64,000 nt of DNA. Origin: Amorphus coralli DSM 19760. Lineage in GTDB: Bacteria; Pseudomonadota; Alphaproteobacteria; Rhizobiales; Amorphaceae. Shown in pieces: positions 40,044-48,161 of this stretch (position 1 is the first letter of the stretch; each line of letters begins with the position of its first letter). The stretch covers positions 744,001-808,000 of the forward strand of contig NZ_KB894571.1 of assembly GCF_000374525.1 (NCBI RefSeq). Reading direction: 5' to 3'. Under the pieces are notes generated by a model. The model was not told the origin of the DNA, did not search any database, and worked only from the letters and a program-made list of their open reading frames with translations. A program made the position numbers and the translations under genes.

Positions 40044-40757
40044 TCAGTTGTGCCCGCGCAGAAGCCGCTCTTTGGCTTCGTTGATCTTCGACGCAAGGAA
40101 CGTACTGCCGCCCCGGTCCGGATGGAGCCCCTTCATGAGGCGCCGGTGCGCAGCCCTGATCTCCCCTTCGCTGGCGCCTGGCTGAAGACCAAGGACCTCG
40201 TAGGCCTCTTCTTCGCTCAGGGGACCCGTAGCCGCCGCACCGCCCTGCCGCGCACCCGCGTCCTCGTGGACGTCTTCACGCCAACCGGGCGACCGGCGGT
40301 CGAGATAAGCTTCGACTAGGACGACACTGTCGGGGTCGGCAGCCACCTCGTTCAAAAGCTCCGACAGCTCCGCTTCCGAGAGGCTGTCCAGCGACCGGCC
40401 GGCAAGGCGCCCGGCCCGCACCTCCCCCGCAATCGCCCCGCTGTCGTGATCGAGCTTCAGGTGGAGCCAGTCGGTGGTGACCTCGGAAGCCTGCCCCGCC
40501 GAACGGCTTGCGCCACGCGCGCCCCGGCCGAGGCCAGGCATCGAGCCGAGGCCCAGCAGAGAGAGGCTGAAAAACCCGAGCGGGCCGGCCAGCGGCCAGA
40601 GGCCACGCACGCCGAGACCGGCGGCAATCAGCAGCAGCACCACGCCGCCCGCGACCCGCAACCGGTGCGCAAGCGCCGCCGGATCGGCGTTGGTGAAGCT
40701 GCGGCTTGCGATCACGATGGCCGCAAGCGCCAGCAGACCGAGCAGCAACCAGATCAT
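40044..40757 (-). CDS. Membrane-anchored J-domain protein
   Basis: 237 residues. Two N-terminal membrane segments (MIWLLLGLLALAAIVIAS and LRVAGGVVLLLIAAGLGVRG), a Gly/Arg-rich linker and a C-terminal J domain (EEAYEVLGLQPGASEGEIRA, with HPD in KGLHPDRGGS). It should recruit an Hsp70 (DnaK) to the membrane. The layout is close to the TIM14/DjlA-like J proteins of alphaproteobacteria. It follows the VWA gene with a 1-bp gap, so they are co-transcribed. Confidence 0.87.
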   Translation of the reverse strand: MIWLLLGLLALAAIVIASRSFTNADPAALAHRLRVAGGVVLLLIAAGLGVRGLWPLAGPLGFFSLSLLGLGSMPGLGRGARGASRSAGQASEVTTDWLHLKLDHDSGAIAGEVRAGRLAGRSLDSLSEAELSELLNEVAADPDSVVLVEAYLDRRSPGWREDVHEDAGARQGGAAATGPLSEEEAYEVLGLQPGASEGEIRAAHRRLMKGLHPDRGGSTFLASKINEAKERLLRGHN

Positions 40758-40758
40758 A

Positions 40759-41517
40759 TCAGCCGAGCTTTCCGATCAGCAGGCGGGCCCCCTCTTCGCC
40801 GCGCGCGCTCATGTCGGCAAGCGCCTTGCGGCCGCCGGCGGCGTAGACAGCCACGGCCCTCAGCAACCGACCGAGCTCGTCCGCCGCGTTGCCGCGCAGG
40901 GTCAGGTGCGCACCACCCGTCAGCCGGGCGATCTCCGCGAAGGCGCGAGAGGCCTCCGGGTTGTCTCCCTCCTGGAACAAGAAGACCGGGACCTTGAGCA
41001 GGCCGAGCTCGCCTGCCCGGGCGCAGAGTTCGTCGATGTTCTCTTCCATCGCGTCGCCCACGTAGACGACGGCCTGGACCTTTTCCTTGCGCGTCTCGTC
41101 GATGGCCCTCCGGAGAACCTTTCGGATCTGCGTCAGGCCGCCCCGGCACTGAATTCCGGTCATCAGGTCACGCAGACGGGAGGCCTCGGAGACCCAACGC
41201 GAGGCACGGCACTCGTCGAAGCCGCGAAAATAGACGAGCTGGATGTCTAGCCCGCCGATCCGTCCGGCCTCGTCGAACATTTCCGCCTGGATCCGGCAGG
41301 CGGAATCCCAGGTCGGCTGGCGGCTCATGGTCGCATCGAGCGCGAACATCAGGCGCCCACGCCGACCGTCCGTGGCCGGCGCCGCCGTCCGGGCCCGCGA
41401 GACGAAGGCATCGATCTCGGCGCGGCTGGAGCGCGCAGCCGGCGGCTGGCCCTCCCCGGTGGCCGGAGCGGCTGGGCGATTGGTGCTGGTTCGGGTCGGT
41501 CGCTGGTCTTTGCTCAC
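40759..41517 (-). CDS. VWA-domain protein
   Basis: Start uncertain: GTG at 41517 (VSKDQRP, 252 residues), with AAAGGG just one base upstream, or ATG at 41535. The product has a Ser/Pro/Thr-rich N-terminus, then a von Willebrand A-like domain: RLMFALDATMSRQPTWDSAC carries the metal-ion-dependent adhesion pattern (DATMSR) and VVYVGDAMEEN the second acidic site. VWA domains mediate metal-dependent protein interactions. The family is widespread beside a J-domain gene in Rhizobiales, but its function is not known. Confidence 0.78.
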   Translation of the reverse strand: MSKDQRPTRTSTNRPAAPATGEGQPPAARSSRAEIDAFVSRARTAAPATDGRRGRLMFALDATMSRQPTWDSACRIQAEMFDEAGRIGGLDIQLVYFRGFDECRASRWVSEASRLRDLMTGIQCRGGLTQIRKVLRRAIDETRKEKVQAVVYVGDAMEENIDELCARAGELGLLKVPVFLFQEGDNPEASRAFAEIARLTGGAHLTLRGNAADELGRLLRAVAVYAAGGRKALADMSARGEEGARLLIGKLG

Positions 41518-41586
41518 GCCCTTTAGATGGCGCATCCGGACCGGATCGGAAAGCCCTTGGAGCACACGCCGGGGCACCGGGCTGGA

Positions 41587-42021
41587 TCAGAGAAGGCCGA
41601 GATCGGCGAGTTCGCGGCGCATCTCCGGGGGCATGTCGCCCTCCGCCTCGCCCGCCGTGTCATCAGCCGGCGCCTCGGCCGCGGAGAGATAGCGCCAGCC
41701 CTGGAATGGCCGCCGCGGCGCCATGCGGGTCGGCACCAGGTCCGGCGCCAGCACGATGGCGCAGCGATGAACCCCGTCCGCGTCCGTGAACGCATCGAGC
41801 CGGAGGACGGGCTGGCGCACCTGGATGAAGCCGCGGATCACCCAGTAGAGCGAACCGGTGCCGGCGATTTCGTCGCCCCGCTTGGGCGTCATCCGGGTGA
41901 TATGACGCAGCACCTCCTCCTCGCCGGAGGCGCGGCGCTGCGCCACACGGTCCTCGACGGACCGGCGCAGGTCATCGACGCTGTCGACGCCGACGCAAAG
42001 CTTGATCAGGTTGAGCGTCAT
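41587..42021 (-). CDS. DUF1489 family protein
   Basis: 144 residues, ATG at 42021 (MTLNLIKLCVGVDSVDDLRR), no signal peptide or membrane segment. The family motifs TPKRGDEIAGTGSLYWVIRG and RRPFQGWRYL are present, marking DUF1489, found almost only in alphaproteobacteria and uncharacterised. A poorly conserved acidic tail ends the protein. It lies upstream of the VWA/J-domain pair with a 69-bp gap and is probably in the same transcript. Confidence 0.85.
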   Translation of the reverse strand: MTLNLIKLCVGVDSVDDLRRSVEDRVAQRRASGEEEVLRHITRMTPKRGDEIAGTGSLYWVIRGFIQVRQPVLRLDAFTDADGVHRCAIVLAPDLVPTRMAPRRPFQGWRYLSAAEAPADDTAGEAEGDMPPEMRRELADLGLL

Positions 42022-42161
42022 CGCGCTCGAAACTGGCGCGCGGGACCGGCCGCTTCAAGCCGCCGCCGGCACTTCCCTGGGGACAGGCGGGTCGAGGCGC
42101 GCGAAAGCCGTCGTCCCCACGATGCAGCAGCACCGGTCATCCTGAATCGATCGACGATGGA

Positions 42162-42950
42162 TCAGGCGCCCTCGAAGACGCCCTCCTCCTTCATGTTGGC
42201 ATAGACCCGGTCGAACCAGATCTTCAGGTCGGCCACGCCGGAGGTCGCTTCCCAGATATCGATGCCGAACTTCTCCGCCGCCTCGTCCTCGGTGAGGTTC
42301 AGGGCTTCCTCGATGGACACGAAATTCAGCTCCATCAGATGCCACAGCTCGGACGTGCAGCGCGGCAGCTTGATGTAGTGAAGCTGGCGGTTCTCCGCGA
42401 TCTTGTTGAGCTCCTGCGAGATCTTCAGGTTGGAGAAGCTGCCACCCGCCTCGTTCAGGACGATGTACATGCGCGAGATCGGCATGACGTCCTGGTCGTT
42501 GAACTGGCGGACTAGGTCGGCCACGTCATCGATGGCGTGCTTCTCCGCGCGGCAGACCAGCATCACGTCGATGGGCGGCGCCTTGCGGGACTGGAAGATC
42601 TGGCTGACGCGGCGTGCCCGCGCCCACTCGATGACCTGGGTGACGACGTTCGCGCCCAGATCGACCACCACGCCGCCTTCCAGCAGGGTTCGGCCGAGCC
42701 GGTCCCAGTATTTCAGCGACGCGTTCATGTCGTTCGCCTTCTTGGCGATCGACAGTTCGGCGCCGACACCGAACTCGGTGACACGCTGCGGATACATCTT
42801 ACCGATCTTGGAGCGGCCGGAGTCATCGACGAAGTCGGCAGAGGCAATGGAATAGTTCGCGCCGGAGCGCTGCAGCCCCAGATAGGCGAGTTGGGCCAGC
42901 GTGGTCTTGCCCTGTCCACCGGCGTGCGCCGCACACAAGATCGATCGCAT
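42162..42950 (-). CDS. ParA/MinD-like P-loop ATPase with atypical Walker A
   Basis: 262 residues from the ATG at 42950, which has GCAGGA just upstream. The N-terminus MRSILCAAHAGGQGKTTLAQ is a MinD/ParA-like P-loop, but the signature lysine of the deviant Walker A (K-G-G-x-G-K-T) is replaced by A10 (HAGGQGKTT, residues 9-17). Further ParA-like features are VVVDLGANVVTQVIEWAR and YIVLNEAGGSFSNLKISQEL. There is no ParB gene nearby, so plasmid or chromosome partition is not supported. Annotation often calls such proteins nucleotide-binding or cobyrinic-acid-synthase-like; the function is unknown. Confidence 0.7.
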   Translation of the reverse strand: MRSILCAAHAGGQGKTTLAQLAYLGLQRSGANYSIASADFVDDSGRSKIGKMYPQRVTEFGVGAELSIAKKANDMNASLKYWDRLGRTLLEGGVVVDLGANVVTQVIEWARARRVSQIFQSRKAPPIDVMLVCRAEKHAIDDVADLVRQFNDQDVMPISRMYIVLNEAGGSFSNLKISQELNKIAENRQLHYIKLPRCTSELWHLMELNFVSIEEALNLTEDEAAEKFGIDIWEATSGVADLKIWFDRVYANMKEEGVFEGA

Positions 42951-43381
42951 TCCTGCTTCCCTTCCGGCCTTCACCCGAGGCGGGCGCCCAGCCGCCGCAG
43001 TGTCCAACGGGAGTTTCGGTTGTCGGTGCAACGCGGCGAAATGCGCCGCGGATGGTCGAAAATGGGCGGTTATCACTACGGACGAAGCCGACGAGGAGTC
43101 AACCGTCGCAGGCCGCGCTGCGGGCCTTCACCGAGGCATAGGGTTACCGGGAGAGGTCGGCAAATCGGCGTCGAACGGACGCAGCCCAGGTGGCCGCCAC
43201 CGACTCGACGGTCGGGCACAGCGGCCGCAGCGGCGTGCCGGTGGCCCCTGCATCGTCATGGGATGGCCCCATTGTCATATAGTTGATACTCGAATCGAGT
43301 TGATGGGTTAAACTGCGGCTGGCAAAAGCATGCCGACCCATCTCATTGACGCCATCTGGGACCGAAACCGTGGTCGATAGG
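42951..43381. other. Gene-free region with an inverted repeat
   Basis: 431 bp between the divergent ParA-like and PlcP-like genes. The frames here (for example 65 residues at 43144-43341 on the minus strand) show no family resemblance. The notable object is the inverted repeat at 43288-43300. Confidence 0.55.
43288..43300 (+). promoter_or_regulatory. Inverted repeat upstream of the PlcP-like gene
   Basis: ACTCGA-A-TCGAGT, a 6-bp inverted repeat with a single central base, is flanked by TTGAT on both sides (43283-43287 and 43300-43304 by direct repeat). About 80 bp upstream of the PlcP-like start, it could be an operator. A nearby TTGTCAT (43272-43278) matches one half of a Pho box (CTGTCAT-N4-CTGTCAT) at six of seven positions but the second half is not recognisable. 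Confidence 0.4.
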
Positions 43382-44188
43382 ATGCCTGTGCCAGACCGGA
43401 CCGAGCCGCGGACCTATCGCGCGCTGTTCATCTCCGACGTTCATCTCGGCACCCGCGGCTGCCAGGCCGATCTGCTCCTCGATTTCCTGCGCTATCATGA
43501 AGCCGAGACCATCTATCTGGTCGGCGACATGATCGACGGGTGGCGGCTGAAGCGTTCCTGGTACTGGCCGCAGGCGCACAACGACGTCGTGCAGAAGCTG
43601 CTGCGGAAGGCGCGCAAGGGCGCCCGGATCATCTATCTTCCGGGCAACCACGACGAATTCCTGCGCGACTATGTCGGCACCCATTTCGGCGGCGTGGAAG
43701 TCGTCGACAGCATCATCCACGAGTCGGCGACCGGCAAGCGCTACCTCGTCATCCACGGTGACCAGTTCGACGTCGTGGTTCGCCACGCCAAGTGGCTCGC
43801 CTTCCTCGGCGACTGGGCCTACGTCACCGCTCTCGGCATCAACACCTGGGTCAACATCGTCCGCCGCAAGCTCGGCCTGACCTACTGGTCGCTGTCCGCT
43901 TGGGCGAAACTCAAGGTGAAGAACGCGGTGAACTTCATCGGCAAGTTCGAGGAGACGCTGGCCAGCGAAGCCGAACGTCGCGATGTGCACGGCGTCATCT
44001 GCGGCCACATCCACCATGCCGCGATGCACGAGGAATACGGGGTGCACTACGTCAACACCGGCGACTGGGTGGAAAGCTGCACCGCCGTCGGCGAGACGGA
44101 AGACGGCGAGTTCGAGCTGATCCGCTGGACCAAGATCGGCGAACAGCCCATGACGAAGCTCGTGACAGCCCGGCAGGCGGCTGCATGA
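43382..44188 (+). CDS. plcP: PlcP-like metallophosphoesterase (putative phospholipase C)
   Basis: 268 residues from the ATG at 43382 (no clear ribosome site; GTG at 43370 is possible). Calcineurin-like metal motifs are D19-x-H21 (FISDVHLG), G48-D49, G88-N-H-D91 (YLPGNHDEF), VIHGDQFDVV and CGHIHHA. Such proteins are often labelled UDP-2,3-diacylglucosamine diphosphatase, but rhizobial relatives (S. meliloti PlcP) are phospholipases C that break down phospholipid head groups under phosphate limitation. The coupled glycosyltransferase gene supports this reading. The catalytic assignment is an inference; LpxH-like activity remains possible. Confidence 0.65.
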   Translation: MPVPDRTEPRTYRALFISDVHLGTRGCQADLLLDFLRYHEAETIYLVGDMIDGWRLKRSWYWPQAHNDVVQKLLRKARKGARIIYLPGNHDEFLRDYVGTHFGGVEVVDSIIHESATGKRYLVIHGDQFDVVVRHAKWLAFLGDWAYVTALGINTWVNIVRRKLGLTYWSLSAWAKLKVKNAVNFIGKFEETLASEAERRDVHGVICGHIHHAAMHEEYGVHYVNTGDWVESCTAVGETEDGEFELIRWTKIGEQPMTKLVTARQAAA

Positions 44189-45213
44189 GCAAGCTTCTGA
44201 TGGTGACGGATGCCTGGCATCCGCAGGTGAACGGCGTCGTCACAACGCTGCAGATCACCATCGACCGGCTTCAGCGCATGGGCGTCACGGTCGACACGCT
44301 GACCCCGGAAGGCTACCGCACCGTCCCCCTGCCCACGTATTCGGAGATCCGGCTGACCGTGGCGTCGCCGTCGTCGATCCGGCGCCGGATCGACGAGATC
44401 GCACCCGACTACGTGCACATCGCCACCGAGGGTCCGCTCGGCATGATGGCGCGCAAGTGGTGCCTGATCAACAAGCAGCCCTACACCACGAGCTATCACA
44501 CGCGCTTCCCGGAATATATCGCCGCCCGGGCGCCCGTGCCGCTTGACTGGTCGTACTCGTTCGTGCGCCGGTTCCACAATGCCGGCGCCGGCTGCATGGT
44601 GTCCAACAGCACGCTGGAGAAGTCCCTCACCGAGCGCGGCTTCACCAATATCTACCAGTGGGTCCGCGCGGTCGACCACGAGCTCTTCCGGCCCACGGTG
44701 CCGCCGGCGCTCGACCTGCCGGGCCCGATCTTCATGTATGTCGGACGCGTGTCGGTTGAGAAGAATATCGAGGGCTTCCTCAAGCTCGATCTGCCAGGCA
44801 CCAAGGTGGTGGTCGGCGGCGGACCGGCGCTGGAGGACATGAAGGCGCGTTATCCTGACACGGTTTTCACCGGGCCGAAATTCGGCGACGAACTCGTCGC
44901 GCACTACACGTCCGCGGACGTCTTCGTCTTCCCGAGCCTGACCGACACTTGGGGGCTTGTGCTTCTTGAGGCGATGGCGGCCGGCGTTCCTGTCGCCGCC
45001 TTCCCGATCATGGGCCCGATCGACGTGGTGGGCACCTCCGGGTGCGGCGTGCTCGACAACGATCTGCGCAAGGCGGCGCTGGCGGCGCTCGAGATACCCG
45101 GCGACCGCTGCCGCGCCTATGCCGAGACCTTTTCCTGGGAGGCGAGCGCGGAGCAGTTCTACCAGAACGTTCTCGCCGCGAACCAAGGCGCCCGGACGGC
45201 CGACGCCGCCTGA
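44185..45213 (+). CDS. GT4-family glycosyltransferase, probably acting on diacylglycerol
   Basis: 342 residues starting at the ATG at 44185, which overlaps the PlcP-like stop (ATGA). The N-domain MVTDAWHPQVNGVVTTLQ and C-domain FMYVGRVSVEKNIEGFLKLD plus DTWGLVLLEAMAAGVPVAAF are typical of the GT4 fold of two Rossmann halves with a nucleotide-sugar site. By pairing with plcP it resembles the Agt-type transferases that turn diacylglycerol into glycolipid (mono- or glucuronosyl-diacylglycerol) when phosphate is scarce; the sugar cannot be told. CDF transporter gene follows after 47 bp. Confidence 0.68.
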   Translation: MSKLLMVTDAWHPQVNGVVTTLQITIDRLQRMGVTVDTLTPEGYRTVPLPTYSEIRLTVASPSSIRRRIDEIAPDYVHIATEGPLGMMARKWCLINKQPYTTSYHTRFPEYIAARAPVPLDWSYSFVRRFHNAGAGCMVSNSTLEKSLTERGFTNIYQWVRAVDHELFRPTVPPALDLPGPIFMYVGRVSVEKNIEGFLKLDLPGTKVVVGGGPALEDMKARYPDTVFTGPKFGDELVAHYTSADVFVFPSLTDTWGLVLLEAMAAGVPVAAFPIMGPIDVVGTSGCGVLDNDLRKAALAALEIPGDRCRAYAETFSWEASAEQFYQNVLAANQGARTADAA

Positions 45214-45260
45214 CATCGCCGGTCGGATCCGCATTGCCCGCCCGCACGTTCGGTGATCCC

Positions 45261-46151
45261 ATGACTGCGATCAGGCTTGCGCTCGGCAGCATCGCGATCG
45301 GCTGCATCATCTTCGCGCTCAAATATCTCGCCTACGCGCTGACGGGCAGCGTGGCGCTGTTTTCCGACGCCATCGAGAGCATCATCAACATCGCCGCGGC
45401 CTGCGCGGCGCTGGTGGCGCTGCGCATTTCGGCGCTGCCCGCCGACGACAATCACCCGTTCGGCCACAGCAAGGCGGAATATTTCTCCGCCGAGCTCGAA
45501 GGCGTTCTAATCGTCATCGCTGCGCTTGCAATCGCCCGCCAGGCCGCCATGGCCCTCGCGGAGCCCGCCCCCATTGCCGCGCCTGTGGAAGGCCTCGCGG
45601 TCAATGCCCTTGCTACCGTCATCAACCTCGTCTGGGCCCAGATTCTACTCCGACACGGGCGGAGGGTCCGCTCGCCCGCACTGACCGCCGACGGGCGCCA
45701 CCTGATGGCCGACGTGGTGACATCGGTCGGGGTCATCGCCGGCGTGGCGCTGGTCGGCATCACTGGCTGGCTGATCCTCGATCCGATCCTCGCCATCCTG
45801 GTCGCCGTGAACATACTCTGGTCCGGCTGGCGGCTCATTCGCGAGTCGGTGGCGGGCCTGATGGACGAGGCCGTCCCCCAGGAGACGATGGACACGATCA
45901 CCGCACTGATCGCCGAGCACGCAAGTGGCGCCATCCAGGCCCACGACGTGCGCACCCGCCGTGCCGGACCGAAGACCTTCGTGGAGTTCCACCTCGTGGT
46001 GCCGGGCGACATGTCGGTCTCGGCGTCCCACGCCATCTGCGACCGGATCGAGGCAGCCATCAGGCTTGGCGTGCCGGACTCCGTGACCACCATTCACGTG
46101 GAGCCGGAGTACAAGGCGAAATTCTCCGCCGTGCAGGTGGCGAGCGACTGA
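45261..46151 (+). CDS. CDF-family cation efflux transporter
   Basis: 296 residues with six membrane segments and a C-terminal cytoplasmic metal-sensing domain (about 205-296), FieF-like. The TM5 site is H-L-M-A-D (HLMADVVTSVG), matching the HxxxD of CDF exporters. The TM2 site reads FSDAIESIINIA, with Asp and Glu three residues apart, instead of the Asp-x3-Asp of YiiP. Probable substrates are Zn2+, Fe2+ or Mn2+; none can be chosen. It stands 47 bp downstream of the glycosyltransferase on the same strand. Confidence 0.85.
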   Translation: MTAIRLALGSIAIGCIIFALKYLAYALTGSVALFSDAIESIINIAAACAALVALRISALPADDNHPFGHSKAEYFSAELEGVLIVIAALAIARQAAMALAEPAPIAAPVEGLAVNALATVINLVWAQILLRHGRRVRSPALTADGRHLMADVVTSVGVIAGVALVGITGWLILDPILAILVAVNILWSGWRLIRESVAGLMDEAVPQETMDTITALIAEHASGAIQAHDVRTRRAGPKTFVEFHLVVPGDMSVSASHAICDRIEAAIRLGVPDSVTTIHVEPEYKAKFSAVQVASD

Positions 46152-46313
46152 AGCAATCCTGGCAGAAACGCCCCTTTTGGTCTTAACGGGAACGCCGGGT
46201 ACGAATTCCCCTCACCCGCGTCCGCTTTTTTTGGATCGAGCCTGCCGCTTGCCTCCGGCCGCAGCGCCCCCCATCTGCCAGTCATGCCCGACGCAGGAGA
46301 AAGCAGTCCGACG

Positions 46314-46847
46314 ATGGCCCTGTCCACGTTCGCCCGATCGCTCGCAGCCGCAATGCTGGCCGCGGTGTTTGCCCTTGCCCCCGTTATCCCCGCAGGGGCG
46401 GCGGAGGAGCCGGACCGCATCTTCGACAAGTCCACCAAGTGGAACATGCTGACGCCCGACCACAAGCTGGCGGTCTATGGCATCGACGATCCGCTGGTGG
46501 AGGGCGTCGCCTGTCACTACACCCTGCCGGAAAAGGGCGGTGTATCCGGCATGTTCGGCGTTGCCGAAGAGGTCTCCGACATCTCGCTCGCTTGCCGGCA
46601 GATCGGCCCGGTCAGCTTCAAGGGCACGTTTGAGCAGGGCGACGAAGTGTTTCGCCAGCGCCGGTCCTTCTTCTTCAAGCGGATGCGGATCGTGCGCGCC
46701 TGCGACACCGAGCGCAACGTGCTGATCTATCTCGTCTATTCCGACAAGCTGATCGAAGGCAGTCCGAAGAATTCCACCTCGACCGTGCCGGTCATGCCGT
46801 GGGGTGACCAGCCGGCGCCGCGTTGCTCCGACGCCCTCGAGGACTAG
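46314..46847 (+). CDS. creA: CreA-family exported protein
   Basis: 177 residues, with a signal peptide (AAAMLAAVFALAPVIPAGAA) and the CreA core DRIFDKSTKWNMLTPDHKL. It contains three cysteines (GVACHYT, SLACRQIG, RACDTE), plus one near the C-terminus. CreA proteins are periplasmic, widespread and of unknown function. The ATG at 46314 gives the normal length; an upstream ATG at 46284 is possible (AGGAGA lies between the two). The CDF gene ends 162 bp upstream on the same strand. Confidence 0.85.
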   Translation: MALSTFARSLAAAMLAAVFALAPVIPAGAAEEPDRIFDKSTKWNMLTPDHKLAVYGIDDPLVEGVACHYTLPEKGGVSGMFGVAEEVSDISLACRQIGPVSFKGTFEQGDEVFRQRRSFFFKRMRIVRACDTERNVLIYLVYSDKLIEGSPKNSTSTVPVMPWGDQPAPRCSDALED

Positions 46848-46933
46848 ACAGCCACACGTTTACCGGGGGGATTGGCGAAGCTCAGCGCGCGATTGCGACG
46901 ACGCGCCAGCCGGTCGGGCCGCCTTCGGAGCCG

Positions 46934-47025
46934 CTGAGCAAAGCGACCCTGGCGCGAGGGAAAAGATCCTTTTCGCCGCAATCGCGGACGGAAAACCGGT
47001 TCCCACTTTTCCTGGGATTGCTCAG
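46934..47025. repeat. Nested palindromic intergenic element (rhizobial REP-like)
   Basis: The outer arms CTGAGCAA (46934-46941) and TTGCTCAG (47018-47025) are perfect inverted repeats. Inside are GCAATC (46978-46983) / GATTGC (47016-47021) and a hairpin GGAAAA...TTTTCC around CCGGTTCCCAC (46990-47012), plus a second hairpin GAAAAG-ATC-CTTTTC (46960-46974). On the minus strand this reads GGAAAAGTGGGAACCGG, the motif of palindromes dispersed in rhizobial genomes. It lies between convergent creA and the NicX-like gene and overlaps the last codons of the latter, so it may end both transcripts. Confidence 0.75.
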
Positions 47026-48059
47026 TCCTTCAGCTTCCCGTCCTCGACCACCGTATCGCCGTCGAGGGCGATGGTCGTGTGCATCATCGGCAGGTCGAAG
47101 TGGCCGGCCGTGTAGCGTCCGGCGAACTCGTTGGCGCCGGTGGAAAACAGGAAGTTGCCTGCCACGGCGCGCAGTTCCGTGCCGTTGGTGTCGCGCCGGT
47201 CGTACATGAGCAGCGCGTCGTAGCGGGCGTTGCGGTTGAGCCCCCAGCCGACATGGGAGACGGCGTAGGCGTCGCGGTCGCCCCAGGCAGCCCAGTAATC
47301 GCGCATCAGGTCGGCATCGAGCCCCGCACCGGCGACGTCGACCACATAGTCGTCCTCGATGGTCAGCGCGACCTCGCCCTCGAAATAGCGCTTGAAGGTG
47401 AGGTTCATGTCGCCCGGCGCCAGCACCAGCCGGCCATTGACGGTGCCCTTGGAGGGGAACGAGACGATGATGCCGCCCGGCCAGTGGGCAAGCGTCCCGG
47501 GCCGCGTCGTGGAGCCCCAGATGCCGACGGTGGGCGCGCCCTTGATTGCCACGGTCAGGTCGCTGCCCGCCGCCGACGTCACCGTCATTTCCGAGGCGGC
47601 GCGCACCCGCTTTACCGCCGCTTTCACCCGCGCTTCCAGATCCGGGTCCGGCCGCATCCGCTCCAGCGCCTCGGGATGCTCGTTTGAAATCACCAGGATA
47701 CGGGCGCCGCCCTTGAGGATCTCCGGCGTCTCCGGTGCGTGCATCAGGCCTTCAAGCGTCACGTCGACCACGACGTCGCTGGAGGCCAGCGCCTGAACGA
47801 CGGGCCGGATATCGCCGAGCGACTGGGTGCCACCGGTCGAGCGCGCGATCACGCCCCAGGGATTGCGCGGCGTCGGGACCACCACGTGAAAGGGCCGCAC
47901 ACCGAGGCGCTGCAACGCCAGCTCCGCAAGATGCACGTTCAGCTGGCGCGACTGCGTCTCGGAGAGGATCGCGACGGTCTCATCTGGACGGATCGCCGAC
48001 GCCTCGAAGGCCTCCGCGAACGCGTCGATCCATTTTGCTTCGATACGATCCGCTAGCAT
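47022..48059 (-). CDS. NicX-like dioxygenase (M29-aminopeptidase-fold family)
   Basis: 345 residues from the ATG at 48059 (GGGGAT nine bases upstream); the frame continues upstream without homology. It resembles 2,5-dihydroxypyridine 5,6-dioxygenase NicX, which shares the fold of M29 aminopeptidases and opens the ring in nicotinate degradation. The three Fe(II) ligands of NicX (His, His, Asp) are matched by H269 (VSHVGWG), H320 and D322 (AGHFDLP), at nearly the same spacing. No other nicotinate-pathway genes are in the window, so the natural substrate is unknown. It is divergent from a MarR regulator (102 bp), which is the likely controller. Confidence 0.72.
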   Translation of the reverse strand: MLADRIEAKWIDAFAEAFEASAIRPDETVAILSETQSRQLNVHLAELALQRLGVRPFHVVVPTPRNPWGVIARSTGGTQSLGDIRPVVQALASSDVVVDVTLEGLMHAPETPEILKGGARILVISNEHPEALERMRPDPDLEARVKAAVKRVRAASEMTVTSAAGSDLTVAIKGAPTVGIWGSTTRPGTLAHWPGGIIVSFPSKGTVNGRLVLAPGDMNLTFKRYFEGEVALTIEDDYVVDVAGAGLDADLMRDYWAAWGDRDAYAVSHVGWGLNRNARYDALLMYDRRDTNGTELRAVAGNFLFSTGANEFAGRYTAGHFDLPMMHTTIALDGDTVVEDGKLKD

Positions 48060-48161
48060 GATGGTTTCATCCCCGATTCGGCGCCGACCCGGGAGGTCCG
48101 CCGGCTCTTTCCCCGGATTGCATGAAAAGTTATGAATTAGTCGGAGGTCGCACGCAATCCC

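Noticed and set aside
42162-42950. Plasmid partition locus
   Set aside because: Only a ParA-like gene with an atypical P-loop; no ParB, no iteron-like repeats and chromosomal housekeeping genes on both sides.
43144-43341. 65-residue minus-strand frame between the ParA-like and PlcP-like genes
   Set aside because: No family resemblance and it covers the inverted repeat; composition does not look coding.
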